A stretch of 64,000 nt of DNA, from positions 48,672,967 to 48,736,966 of the forward strand of contig NC_012870.2 of NCBI RefSeq assembly GCF_000003195.3. Direction: 5' to 3'. Origin of the DNA: Sorghum bicolor (taxonomy: Eukaryota > Streptophyta > Magnoliopsida > Poales > Poaceae). Both the position numbers and the translations under genes were made by a program. Shown piece after piece: positions 46,861 through 58,400 of this stretch. The notes under the pieces were generated by a model that was not told the origin of the DNA, made no database searches, and worked only from the letters and a program-made list of their open reading frames with translations. Each line of letters starts with the position of its first letter. Positions within the stretch are counted from its first letter, which is position 1.

Positions 46861-49800
46861 AGGATGAATCTCGTCCTCGAGATTCGGATGGCTCAAAAAG
46901 ACAAGGGTACTCAGATCTCAAATCATCCTCTCTTTCCAACGTTGCTTCATCTTTAGAATGCCTGTTCCACTGTATTTTGCACATTCTTATGACTTTGCTC
47001 CTAGTGATTCTTTCTGCTGTCTCCAAAATTCTTACAGGATATTCTTTATAGGAAAGATCTTTTTGAACATCAAGCTCTTCTAGAGGTAACTGTTCTTCGG
47101 GTATTCTCAGACATTTCTTAAGCTGTGACACATGGAAGACATTGTGAACACTAGAGAGTTGCTCAGGTAACTCCAGTTGATAGGCCACTTCTCCTCTCCT
47201 AGCAATGATCTTAAAGGGACCCACATACCTAGGAGACAAGTTCCCCTTGGTATGAAATCTCTTGACTCCTCTCCTAGGTGAGACCTTGAGATACACATAA
47301 TCTCCTATCTGAAATTCCAAATCTCTTCTCCTTGTGTCTGCATAACTTTTCTGTCGAGATTGTGCTATTTTCAAGTTTTGTCTTACTGTGTGTGCCTGTT
47401 TCTCTGCTTCTTGCAAAATCTCTAGCCCAAAAACTTGACTTTCCCAAGTTTGACTCCAAAACAGTGGTGTCCTGCATTTCCTGCTATATAATACCTCAAA
47501 AGGTGCCATTTTGAGACTCTTCTGATAGCTATTATTATAGGAGAACTCTGCATAAGGCAAACTATTGTCCCAACTTGTCCCGTATTGCAGGGCACAAGCT
47601 CTCAACATATCTTCTAGTATTTGATTTGTTCTTTCTGTCTGCCCATCTGTTTGAGGATGGTAGGCCGAACTAAAATTCAATTTTGTATCCATGGATTCAT
47701 GTAGTTTCTGCCAAAAGTGTGATGTAAACTGTGTCCCTCTATCAGAAACAATTTTCTTTGGCACCCCATGTAAACACACAATCCTTTCCATGTACAATTC
47801 TGCCAATTTTTCCCCAGAGTAGGTAGTCTTGACAGGGATGAAGTGAGCTATCTTGGTTAATCGATCCACAATAACCCAGATAGAATCGTATCCTTTCTGT
47901 GTTCGAGGTAGTCCCACTATGAAATCCATTCCAACTTCTTCCCACTTCCACTCAGGTATTTTCATGGGTTGAAGTAATCCCGCTGGTCTCTGATGTTTTG
48001 CTTTTACACTTTGGCACGTATCACATATAGCCACATATTCTGCTACATCTCTTTTCAAGCCATACAACCAATATCTTTCTTTAAGGTCGAGGTACATTTT
48101 AGTGCTACCCGGGTGTATACAATAGGCTGAGTCATGAGCTTCTCTCAGAATAGCCTCTCTAATAGACTTTATCTCGGGTACACAAATCCTCTTACCGAAC
48201 CATACTGTTCCCTAGTCATCCATGTGAAAACCTGGTGCCTTACCGATCACTATCCGTTCAGCAATATCTTTAATTTTCTCATCTTCAAGCTGTCCTTTAC
48301 GGATATCTTGTTCTAGTGTGGGTTCCACCTCCAATTCCATAGTGTTAGCCACTATACTCAAGTTTAGATGTTCAAACTCTTCACACAACTCCCTAGGTAG
48401 CTGAGTCACATAAGCCATATTAACATAGCTCTTCCTACTCAGGGCATCTGCCACTACATTGGCTTTACCCGAGTGATAGTGTACTTCCAGGTCATAGTCC
48501 TTAATCAGTTCCAACCACCTTCGTTGCCTTAAGTTCAAATCAGATTGGGTGAAGATATATTTCAAACTCTTATGATTTGTATAAATCTCACATTTATGAC
48601 CGATTAGATAGTGCCTCCATATTTTCAGAGCGTGCACCACGGCCGCTAACTCTAAATCATGGGTTGGGTAATTCAACTCATGTTTCCTCAATTGTATAGA
48701 GGCAGATGCCACAACTCTGCCTTCTTGCATCAGCACACAACCAAGACCTTGCCGAGAGGCATCACAATAGATAGAGAAACTCTTAGTGATATCAGGTAAG
48801 ATGAGTACGGGGGCAGAAGTCAGTCTCTTTTCAACTCTTCGAAACTAGCCTGGCACTCTTTAGACCATATAAATTTGGCATTCTTTTCTAGCAGAGCAGT
48901 CATTGGTTTGGCTAACTTAGAGAAATGCTCAATGAATCTTCTATAGTACCCCAGCCATTCCAAGGAAACTCCTGATTTCACTCACATCTTTAGGTGGCTT
49001 CCAGCTTAGCACATCCTGAACCTTTTTCGGGTCTACTGCTAACCCTCCGTTAGAGACGGTGTGCCCAAGGAAAGACACCTCTTTTAACCAGAATTCACAC
49101 TTACTAAGCTTAGCATAGAGTTGATGTTCCCTAAGCTTCTGCAGCACCAATCTCAAGTGTTTCTCATGTTCTATCTCATTTCTAGAGAAAACAAGTATGC
49201 CATCAATGAACACAACCACGAACTTGTCAAGGTATTCCATGAATAATTTGTTCATCAAATACATAAAGTAGGTAGGTGCATTTGTCAAGCCAAAGGACAT
49301 GACTGTAAACTCATATAATCCGTACCGAGTCACAAAAGCAATTTTAGGGATATCAGATCGTCTTATCCTTAACTGATGATAACCAGACCGAAGGTCTATC
49401 TTACAAAACACACAAGCTCCTTTCAACTGGTCGAACAGGTCATCGATTCTAGGGAGTGGATACTTGTTCTTAATTGTAACCTCATTAAGCGATCTGTAAT
49501 CTATACACATTCTTTGTGTCCCATCTTTCTTTTCTACGAATAACACTGGTGCTCCCCAATGTGAGGAACTTGGTTGAACATAACCTTTATCTAGCAATTC
49601 TCTTAATTGCATCTTAAGTTCTGCTAATTCATTCACACCCATTCTATATGGTCTTTTAGCTATGGGTGCAGTTCCAGGTAAAAGTTCAATTATAAACTCA
49701 ATGTCACGGTCAGGTGGCATACCTAGCAGCTCCTCAGGGAATACGTCCGGATATTCATTCACTATTCATATGTCCTCTATTGACGTCCCTTTTAGTTGAT

Positions 49801-49975
49801 TTACTGTATAGTACTGTTTAGCTGACATACTGACTTCTATCTCAATTTGTTGGCCTGAAGGTGTCATTAACTGAACTGTTTTGCTATCACATTGAATAAC
49901 TGCCTTTCTCTGTTTCAACCATTCCATACCCAAGATAACATCAATACCAGAAGTTTTCAAAACCACTGGGCTAAC
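46859..49975 (-). pseudogene. pol of F: protease end, reverse transcriptase, RNase H, integrase, chromodomain-like (broken)
   Basis: In order from the right: the protease C-terminal part (IDVILGMEWLKQ), TGA at 49766-49768, reverse transcriptase ([21 protein letters not shown] where YIDD/FIDD is usual) to 48941, then RNase H ([35 protein letters not shown]). TAG at 48212-48214 is followed by integrase (MDFIVGLPRTQKGYDSIWVI, SDRGTQFTS, YHPQTDGQTERTNQ) and a chromodomain-like end (CKIQWNRHSKDEATLEREDD). One inserted base near 48948 and one deleted base near 48830 shift the frame and restore it. The two stops lie in the same frame as their neighbours, so they are simple nonsense changes. Confidence 0.9.
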
Positions 49976-51063
49976 TATAAACTGTACCCCCTTAAGGTGA
50001 TGTTCACTAGAGGGCATCTAAGGGTAGCTTGCATTTCTGCTCTAGGTGAGCTAACTATCATGGAATTTTTCATAGCAATCATGGGTATATCATATTTCTT
50101 GACAAATGACTGAGCAATAAAGGAATGTGATGCCCCGAAATCAAATAAAATTGTAGCGGGGCTGGAGTTAACTGGAAACATACCGAGCATCACGTCAGGT
50201 GCCTCCTGTGCCGCCTCGGCTGTCACATGATTTACCCTTCCTCTGACATTGTTCTGTGCCATCTTCTTGGGGCACCTATTGGAGTAATGTCCTGGTTCAC
50301 CACAGCTGTAGCATTTCTTATCATTGTTAGCATTTGGTGCTTTTGGTGCACCATTCTTTGGTGGAGCATTGGGAACATTTGTCTTTACTGGAGCATTATT
50401 GACTGGCTGCTGACGTTGGTTAGGAGCTCTGTACTGCTGCTGCTGCTCCTGTGCACGTTGTGGTTGTTGATTACAATTGATCAGACTTGACTGACCCTGA
50501 TAATGTTGCTGTGGATAAGCTTGCTGGGGATTGGTACGTGTACGTGTGTTGTTTCCTGACTGTTGTCCTTGAAACTTCCTTTTCTTATCTTCCATCTGAC
50601 GGCATTTGTTTTCAATCACCAAGGCCTTGTCTACCAGATACTAAAAAGTTGCAAAAGTGTGGGATAGCAGTTGATACTGGAGCCCATCATTCAGACCTTC
50701 CATGAATAGTTCTTGCCTCTTCTCATCATTTTCCACTTCAGTGGGAGCATATCGTGACAATTGTATGAACTTGTCACGATATTCTGCAACAGACATACCA
50801 CCTTGCTTGAGGGAGAGAAATTCCTTCTTTTTCAATTTCATTAGCCCAGCAGGGACATGATGAGAGCGGAAAGCATTACGGAACTCCATCCAGGTTATGG
50901 GGTCAGCATCTGTACGACCAAAATGGAATGAATCCCACCAATCAAGTGTAGCCCCTTGCAGTTGCCCTGCTGCATACAACACTTTCTCTCTGTCATCACA
51001 CTGTGCAATCTCCAATTGTCTTTCAATAGCACGAAGCCAGTCATTAGCTTCGAGAGGGTCGGT
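49975..51063 (-). pseudogene. gag and protease start of F, left of the A2 insertion (broken)
   Basis: It starts inside the Gag core (TDPLEANDWLRAIERQLE, ITWMEFRNAFRSHHVP). TAG at 50641-50643 interrupts it, followed by KCRQMEDKKRKFQGQQ, a Gln/Asn-rich stretch and a CCHC knuckle (CYSCGEPGHYSNRC). The protease start has DFGASHSFI as its active-site segment. The frame is lost near 49990 by loss of one G in a run of G. The N-terminal part of the same gene is at 63449-63655. Confidence 0.9.
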
Positions 51064-51068
51064 GGAGT

Positions 51069-51756
51069 TGTTGACACCATTTTTGGGCACGTGTCTAGGA
51101 TGGCAGGATAGGGTGGCAGTACGATGCGGGTTGCTGATGAGGATGGTTGCCGATGAGGGAGAGGTTGAATGTGACTAAGTCCACAGGCAGTAATATGGTG
51201 CCGATGACTGGATAAAAAGGTCTGCCGATGACTATGGCAAGGGGATTGCCGATGATGCGAAGGAGGAGTCCGGAAGCTGCCAGTTGTCATGTGGAGGAGT
51301 TTCGGTTTGTCACGAAGGATAGTTTTATTATTTCCTTAATTATTTGCATCGTTTTGTATACGGATTCCGTGTAATTTGGAATTCGAATTCTAATCGTGTC
51401 TGGTTGTAGCTCTTTGAGCAGGGTATAAATATAAACCCTAGGACCTTGTAATAATGAATCAAGAAATCAATCAAACACACGTTTTTACTCATATTCCAGC
51501 ATCTACTTTTCGACGACTTCGTCATACTTTTTTCTTTTTATTACGAGTTCTTAGGAATTCGTCGACTTAAGCTCGGCGTGTTCTCGAGTTCCGCGTGAGT
51601 ACCTCTTAGCCGTGACATCCGGGCGCATCGCTGTTGTCAGGACTAAAGTATTCGAGTTATCACCTTTGCCGATAGCAAGGTCAAATCGGCTGGCACGCCT
51701 TAACGTTTGAATCGGGTATTAGCCCTTTGTGTTTGCAGATCAGTTTTGCATCAACA
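51069..51756 (+). repeat. 5' LTR of A2 (688 bp)
   Basis: TGTTGACACC..GCATCAACA. The hexamer GCCGAT or its complement occurs six times. TATAAATA at 51424-51431 is the likely sense promoter. Confidence 0.96.
51424..51431 (+). promoter_or_regulatory. TATA box of sense LTR promoter, A2
   Basis: TATAAATA in the 5' LTR, in the sequence gcagggtataaatataaaccc. It is the only good TATA box in the LTR. The 3' copy is near 63116-63123. Confidence 0.7.
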
Positions 51757-51763
51757 CATCTTT

Positions 51764-51781
51764 TGGCACGCCCAGTGGGAC
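51764..51781 (+). other. Primer-binding site of A2
   Basis: TGGCACGCCCAGTGGGAC lies seven bases after the LTR. It is the expected position for a tRNA primer site. I do not assign the tRNA. Confidence 0.65.
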
Positions 51782-51802
51782 AGATTCAAGATCAAGATCA
51801 AC

Positions 51803-54800
51803 ATGTCGATCTCTGACCTCGATCAAGAGAACGTCATCCCCGTGACGGAGGCCAACCTCAAGGATGAGCAAAAGCAAGCTATTGCCCAAGCCATGGAAGA
51901 GTTCAAGCAGCAATGCCTGAGGTCTTTCAGCATAAACAGGAGCGGCGAAGTGGTCCAGAAAGATGCACTGCCGGCACCACGGCAGGTCACCTTTGACGCC
52001 AATCCTGGCAAGCTTCAAGATATGGTTGACAATGCCATCAATCGAGCGTTGATTAACCAAGCTGGTGTACTGTCTAATACGGTTTTCAACGCCGTGGCAA
52101 GAACTTTCAAGGAAGGACAAATCCCGCCAGATTATGTGGGGCCCTCCCATCATCAGCCAACGGCACCAGAGGTCACGGCTCCATCGGCTGCCTTGACGAA
52201 TGCAAGTGCACAGTCTGCCGTCCCTCCAAGTACATTGGGGACTACTGGTGCACTATCTATGCCGATGGCAACCAACCCACAAATTTCAGTTGGGCAGCAT
52301 AAACTGACAACAGATATGTTGGCATCGGCAATGTCAGGGTTGACTCTTCCTCCCAACTGGTGGGGTTATGGTATGCCTCCAGAGTTGACACCGGGAACAT
52401 CACAAATAACTGACATGAGGGGCAAAACTCCTATGACATCGGCACCTCCCAATGCGCCGGTGAACCAGAGTCCTCGGTATACCACAACTACTACTGCAAG
52501 GCCTCACACTGGGAATCCTCAAGATTCAATGTTTCAGATGCCCAACGCATCGGCAGAGTCAATGCTCATGCAACAGAGGCCTATGGCCCAGTCGGGGTAT
52601 GTCAATTCAACGACGGTACCCAATTACCAATCATCGGCAGCACCTATGCCGATGAACGCTAATAATGGATGGCTTGGACAGCAAGCCTTTCCACAATCGC
52701 CCCAGCATGGTTATCAGACTACAGGGTTCCAGCAAGGACAGGTCTATCCCGGGTTCCAAGGTCAGGGGATTCCCAACCAGCCAATAAATTTTGGACAGCA
52801 ACTCGGAGGACAGCCAATCGGTGGACAGCAGTTTGGTGGTCCGCAGATTGGAGGACAGGTGACCAATACAATGTTCCATGCAGGTCACGTCCCGAACAGA
52901 CACGTGGAGGTTCGCCACCAAGTGCCGGATCCGCAGCCGCCTCATCGGCAAGATGCCGATGCGTATTGGGCCGATAAGATTGCTGAAGTAATGAGGGAAC
53001 AGTTTGGGATAAAACCCAAAGTCAACACTTATTCTTATCGGACACCGTATCCTCCAGCGTATGATTTGATCCCGCTTCCACATCGGTACAAGGTACCGGA
53101 TTTTACAAAGTTTTCCGGACAGGACGACACGTCAACCATGGAGCATGTCAACAGGTTCATTATTCAATGTGGAGAGGCTGGTAACAGGGACGAATTGAGG
53201 GTTCGTCTATTTTCATCATCATTGTCTGGATCGGCCTTTACTTGGTTCATATCATTACCTCCCAACTCAGTAATTACTTGGGCCGATCTAGAGAAGCAAT
53301 TCCACAAATACTTCTTCTCGGGGGTTCATGAGAAGATCACCGACTTGGTCAAGTTGAGGCAACGTAATGATGAGTCGGTTGAGGGATTTGTGCAGAGGAT
53401 ACGAGAGGTCAAGAATAAATGCTATAGCCTGGTTCTGGATGATCGGCAGCTAGCCGATTTGGCTTTCCAGGGTTTGTTGCCACATATCAGGGATAAGTAT
53501 GCCTCTCAGGAGTTCGAAAGTTTAAGTCATTTGGTGCAGAGGATATCTGATCAAGACATCAAGCCTTTCGAGCCTAAGAGGGCATGGAATAAGAAAGTGT
53601 CATTTGTTGATGAAGCAACAAGCTCAGATTCCGATGAGGAACCAGTAATCGGTTTGGCAGAGTGGGTAAAAAACAAGAAGCCGATGTCTTGTCCTTTTGG
53701 GCAGAAGGAACCAGAGAAGTTTGCCTTTGACACCGCCAAGGCCGATAGGATATTTGACTTTCTACTTCAGGAAGGTCAAATCAAACTGTCACCTAACCAC
53801 GTGATCCCATCGGCAGAAGAGTTGAAGAGGATGAGATATTGCAAGTGGCATAATGCAACTTCACATGACACCAACGAGTGCAAAGTATTCAGACAGCAGC
53901 TGCAATCGGCTATAGAGTCAGGGAGAATCAAGTTTGACAGTTCCAAAGCCCAGAAGCCGATGAAGATAGACCAACATCCTTTCCCGACAAACATGTTGGA
54001 TGCTAAGGGGAAGGCTAAGGTCTTAACGTCGGAGACAGCTGAGAAGAGTGCATCGGTAGATCCTCAGCATCAAGTTACTACTGCCGATGCAAGAAGTAAG
54101 GGCTTGGTCCAGGAAGGAACTAGCTCAGGAAGGCTTCCTCGATCTGGTATCGTCATAACTCATAGGAGGCCTCGAGAAAAATGGCAACAACGGGAAGATC
54201 GGTATCGGCGCCAGCAGGAAGATTATCAACGGGAAGAAGAAAGACGCCGACAGGAGTGGAATCGGCACAGGGATCATTGGAATTGCCCATTCTTCATCCA
54301 TTGTTGGGAGGAAAATATCAAGCTTCCTACTGTCAGAGACTGCCCTGAATGCAACGGTTATGATCGGTACGATAGGAACGATCGGCGTTATCATGATGAT
54401 GAACGGCGAGCTAATGGGCCGATCAGAGGAAGGGTGTCAGTTCATGACCGGCTGGGGGGCAGATTCAGTGGGCACAACAGACTCAGTGACCGTGTCCAGT
54501 ATTTTCCCAGGAACCAAGAGGAGCTCGAAGGAATGGCTGATGCGCGGGTTCCCGATGAATTCATATTTTGTAGGGATGCTAACACGCATCGCATGGAGTC
54601 AAGGGAGAACCGACGCCCGACGGCAAGGCAAAGGCCACTTCCTCCATGGTGCCCTCGAGGATTAACCAAGACACAGAAAAGGAGATTGCAACGAGAAAGG
54701 CAAGAGGAGCTAAACAAGGGAGAGAACTCTGGAAGTCGGCAGCCGTCAGACACTAAGAGGGAAGGTCCATCGGCAGGCGTCAACATGGTCTTCATGTTGC

Positions 54801-55447
54801 CGATGGAGTTTCTTGCACCAGCCAGTGACGATGAGTTGGAATTTTCTGATCAGATAGCTCAGTTGGCTCTGGATCCGATGACGGCTATCTTTGAGAAACC
54901 TGCCGATGACGAGAGGCAGCATCTTAAAGCTTTGTTCCTCAAAGGAAGGGTTGATGGGCAGCCAATGACCAAGATCCTAGTTGATGGTGGAGCTGCTATT
55001 AATATTATGCCGTATGCAGTATATCGGAAGCTTGGGAAAGGGGATCAAGATTTGACCAAGACCGATATGATGCTCAAAGACTTTGAAGGAAACGTGTCTC
55101 CAGTCAAGGGGGCGATATGTGCAGAGTTGACCATCGGCAGCAAAACCTTGCCGACAACTTTTTTCGTGATCAGCGGAAAAGGTGCCTACAATTTATTATT
55201 GGGGAGAGATTGGATTCATGCCAATTGTTGTGTCCCATCTACAATGCATCAGTGCTTGGTTCAGTGGGTAGGTGACAAGATTGAGATCGTCCCAGGAGAT
55301 TCTTCTTATGTTATCGCATCGGCAGAAGCGGATACTTACGAAAGGACCAGGTGCATTTCAGGAGAAGTTTGGGAGAAAGATTTTCTCAAAGTTGCCGATT
55401 ATGAGATTCCACCGATCCAAGCAGTCGGTTCTGACGACGGTTTTTAA
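51803..55447 (+). CDS. gag: Gag-protease polyprotein of A2 (1214 residues, intact)
   Basis: The structural Gag protein and the aspartic protease are in one frame. I chose the ATG at 51803 (MSISDLDQENVIP) because it is the first ATG after the primer site and is conserved in A1. Residues 1-430 are rich in Gln, Pro, Gly and Asn, with a GGQ/IGGQ repeat near 330-355. The Gag core is at about 440-570 (SALSGSAFTWFISLPP-like, DLEKQFHKYFFSG, FVQRIREVKNKC). A knuckle of the unusual form CX2HX4HX4C (CKWHNATSHDTNEC) is near 678. A highly charged Arg/Glu stretch is at about 785-835. The protease is at about 1050-1180 with active-site segment LVDGGAAINIMP (DGG instead of DTG/DSG), and LLLGRDWIH follows. 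It has no internal stop. It ends in TAATG, overlapping the pol ATG. Confidence 0.95.
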   Translation: MSISDLDQENVIPVTEANLKDEQKQAIAQAMEEFKQQCLRSFSINRSGEVVQKDALPAPRQVTFDANPGKLQDMVDNAINRALINQAGVLSNTVFNAVARTFKEGQIPPDYVGPSHHQPTAPEVTAPSAALTNASAQSAVPPSTLGTTGALSMPMATNPQISVGQHKLTTDMLASAMSGLTLPPNWWGYGMPPELTPGTSQITDMRGKTPMTSAPPNAPVNQSPRYTTTTTARPHTGNPQDSMFQMPNASAESMLMQQRPMAQSGYVNSTTVPNYQSSAAPMPMNANNGWLGQQAFPQSPQHGYQTTGFQQGQVYPGFQGQGIPNQPINFGQQLGGQPIGGQQFGGPQIGGQVTNTMFHAGHVPNRHVEVRHQVPDPQPPHRQDADAYWADKIAEVMREQFGIKPKVNTYSYRTPYPPAYDLIPLPHRYKVPDFTKFSGQDDTSTMEHVNRFIIQCGEAGNRDELRVRLFSSSLSGSAFTWFISLPPNSVITWADLEKQFHKYFFSGVHEKITDLVKLRQRNDESVEGFVQRIREVKNKCYSLVLDDRQLADLAFQGLLPHIRDKYASQEFESLSHLVQRISDQDIKPFEPKRAWNKKVSFVDEATSSDSDEEPVIGLAEWVKNKKPMSCPFGQKEPEKFAFDTAKADRIFDFLLQEGQIKLSPNHVIPSAEELKRMRYCKWHNATSHDTNECKVFRQQLQSAIESGRIKFDSSKAQKPMKIDQHPFPTNMLDAKGKAKVLTSETAEKSASVDPQHQVTTADARSKGLVQEGTSSGRLPRSGIVITHRRPREKWQQREDRYRRQQEDYQREEERRRQEWNRHRDHWNCPFFIHCWEENIKLPTVRDCPECNGYDRYDRNDRRYHDDERRANGPIRGRVSVHDRLGGRFSGHNRLSDRVQYFPRNQEELEGMADARVPDEFIFCRDANTHRMESRENRRPTARQRPLPPWCPRGLTKTQKRRLQRERQEELNKGENSGSRQPSDTKREGPSAGVNMVFMLPMEFLAPASDDELEFSDQIAQLALDPMTAIFEKPADDERQHLKALFLKGRVDGQPMTKILVDGGAAINIMPYAVYRKLGKGDQDLTKTDMMLKDFEGNVSPVKGAICAELTIGSKTLPTTFFVISGKGAYNLLLGRDWIHANCCVPSTMHQCLVQWVGDKIEIVPGDSSYVIASAEADTYERTRCISGEVWEKDFLKVADYEIPPIQAVGSDDGF

Positions 55448-58400
55448 TGGATAGATTCGCCGATGATGGAAAATTAGGCCAGGGATTCACATCGGCCGAT
55501 GATTTGGTAGAAGTAGATATAGGTAGTGGTGATAAGCCTAGGCCTACTTTTATTAGTGCTAAATTAGATCCTGAGTGTAAGCGACAATTGATTAGTTTGT
55601 TAAGGGAATATAAAGATTGCTTTGCTTGGGATTATACAGAGATGCCTGGTTTAGACCGATCAATTGTCGAACATCGGTTACCCATTAAGTCTGGATTTCG
55701 GCCACATCAGCAACCAGCCCGCCGATGTAATCCTAACATTCTACCTGATATTAAGGCCGAAATCACTAAACTTATTGAAGCTAAGTTTATTCGGCAGTGT
55801 CGGTATGCCGAATGGATTTCCAATGTTGTTCCGGTTTACAAGAAGAACGGGAAGCTTCGGGTGTGCATTGATTTCAGGAATCTCAATAAAGCTACACCGA
55901 TGGATGGATACCCAATGCCTGTCGCCGATCTACTGGTTGATGCTGCGGCTGGCCATCGGGTCATCAGCTTCATGGATGGTAATGCAGGTTACAATCAAAT
56001 ATTCATGGCAGAGGAGGATATTCCAAAAACCGCATTCAGGTGTCCTGGTCATGTTGGACTATTTGAATGGATAGTCATGACTTTTGGGTTAAAGAATGCT
56101 GGTGCTACTTATCAAAGGGCTATGAATTTTATATTTCATGAGTTCATCGGCAAGCTCGTAGAGATTTATATTGATGATGTGGTGGTTAAGTCTGGAGATT
56201 TCTCAAAGCATCTTGCCGATTTACGAAAAGTGTTGGAGTGCACAAGGAAGCATGGATTGAAGATGAATCCCAACAAGTGTGCATTTGGCGTATCGGCAGG
56301 GCAGTTTCTTGGTTTCATGGTACATCAGAGGGGTATTGAAATTAGTCGAAGATCTATTGATGCCATCAATAAAATAGTGGCCCCTACCAATAAAACCGAG
56401 CTCCAATCCTTGATCGGCAAGGTGAATTTTATCAGAAGATTTATATCGAATTTAACTGGGAGGATTCGTGCTTTCAGTCCTCTTCTTAAATTGAAAGCCG
56501 ATCAAGAGTTTGTTTGGGGAGAAGAACAGCAGTTGGCTCTGGATGAAATCAAGAAGTATCTAGTAAATCCTCCAGTTTTAGTTCCACCTCAACAAGGGAA
56601 GCCCTTCAAATTGTATTTATCTACCGATGGATCGGTTATCGGTTCAGCTTTAGTTCAAGAATTTGAAGGGAAAGAGAGGGTAATTTATTATTTGAGTAGG
56701 AGGTTGATTGATGCTGAAACCAGGTATTCGGCCATTGAGAAACTGTGCTTATGCTTATATTTTTCATGTATCAAGCTGAGACATTACCTGTTATCGGCCG
56801 AATGTGCTGTGGTTTGCAAAGATGACGTGGTCCGATACATGCTATCTATGCCGATTATGAGTGGTAGGATCGGTAAATGGATTTTAGCGCTGTCGGAGTT
56901 CGATTTGCATTACGAATCGGCTAAGGCAGTCAAAGGGCAGATTATGGCCGACTTTGTGACTCAGCATTGCGGTCTAATGGAAACCTTGGAAATTGCACCC
57001 TGGACGCTCTTCTTTGATGGATCTACCTGTGACCGGGGGGCAGGAATCAGCATTGTATTAGTTTCTCCTAAGGGGAGGAAGTATGAGTTTTCCTTGCCGA
57101 TTGTTGCTACATCAACAAATAATCAGGCTGAGTATCAAGCTCTGATCAAGGGATTGGAGTTGTTAAGAGAAGTTCGTGCTGATGCTGTTGAAATATTCGG
57201 GGATTCTATGTTGGTTATAAATCAATTGGCCGGAAGCTATGAATGCCGAAGTGAAGTTCTCATAACCTATTTCGAGAGAAGTATGCAACTATTAAAGGAA
57301 TTCAAGGACTTCCGATTGGAGCATGTTCCCCGATTGCATAATGAAGACGCTAATCGGTTAGCTCAGCATGCCTCGGGATATCAGCCAATGATTAATGCGA
57401 CATCGACAGTAGGTGCCGGTGATTGGAGGAAAGAAATTATTAATTATCTAAAAGATCCATCCAAAAAAGTTGAAAGACGGGTTCGATTTCAGGCAACCAA
57501 GTATGTGCTCCTTGAAAATGAATTGTATTATCGAACTATCGACGGAATTCTTCTCCGATGCTTGGGTGATGATGAAGCCAGAAGTTTGATGGGGGAAATC
57601 CATGAAGGAGTGTGTGGAGCGCATCAGTCAGCTTTTAAGATGAAGTGGATGATTCGAAGGAATGGATATTTTTGGCCAACCATACTTGAAGATTGTTTTA
57701 AATATTTCAAGGGATGTCAAGGTTGTCAAAAGTTCGGTAATATCCAGAGAGCACCCGCATCGGCTATGAATCCTATAATAAAACCTTGGCCGTTCCGGGG
57801 ATGGGCCATCGATCTGATCGGCCAGATTTATCCACCATCTAGCAAAGGGCATAAGTTCATTCTAGTTGCCACTGACTATTTCACTAAGTGGGTTGAAGCT
57901 ATTCCTTTGAAGAAAGTCACATCGGCCAATATGATTGATTTTGTGAAGGAGCATATTATTTACCGATTTGGGATTCCCCAAACGATTACTACCGATCAGG
58001 GCACCATGTTCACGTCGGGGGAGTTCGATGAATTCGCAATCGGTATGGGAATTAAAGTGTTGAATTCTTCTCCTTATTATGCTCAAGCCAATGGGCAGGC
58101 CGAAGCGTCTAACAAAGGAATTATCAAGCTTATTAAACGAAAGATTGAAGAAAATCCTAGGCGGTGGCATACATCATTAAATGAAGCATTGTGGTCTTAT
58201 CGGATGGCTTGTCATGGATCGACCAAGGTATCACCCTATCAATTGGTGTATGGACATGATGCCGTGTTGCCTTGGGAAATTAAGGCTGGATCTAGGCGAT
58301 TATCTTTTCAAGATCAATTAACTTCCGACAATTATGCCACTTTGATGACCGATGAATTGGATGATCTAGCAGGGCATCGGTTAAAAGCTTTAATGAGTAT

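Noticed and set aside
51707..51802. Upstream extension of A2 gag to 51707
   Set aside because: It would start with TTG inside the LTR and run through the primer site. The ATG at 51803 is conserved in A1.
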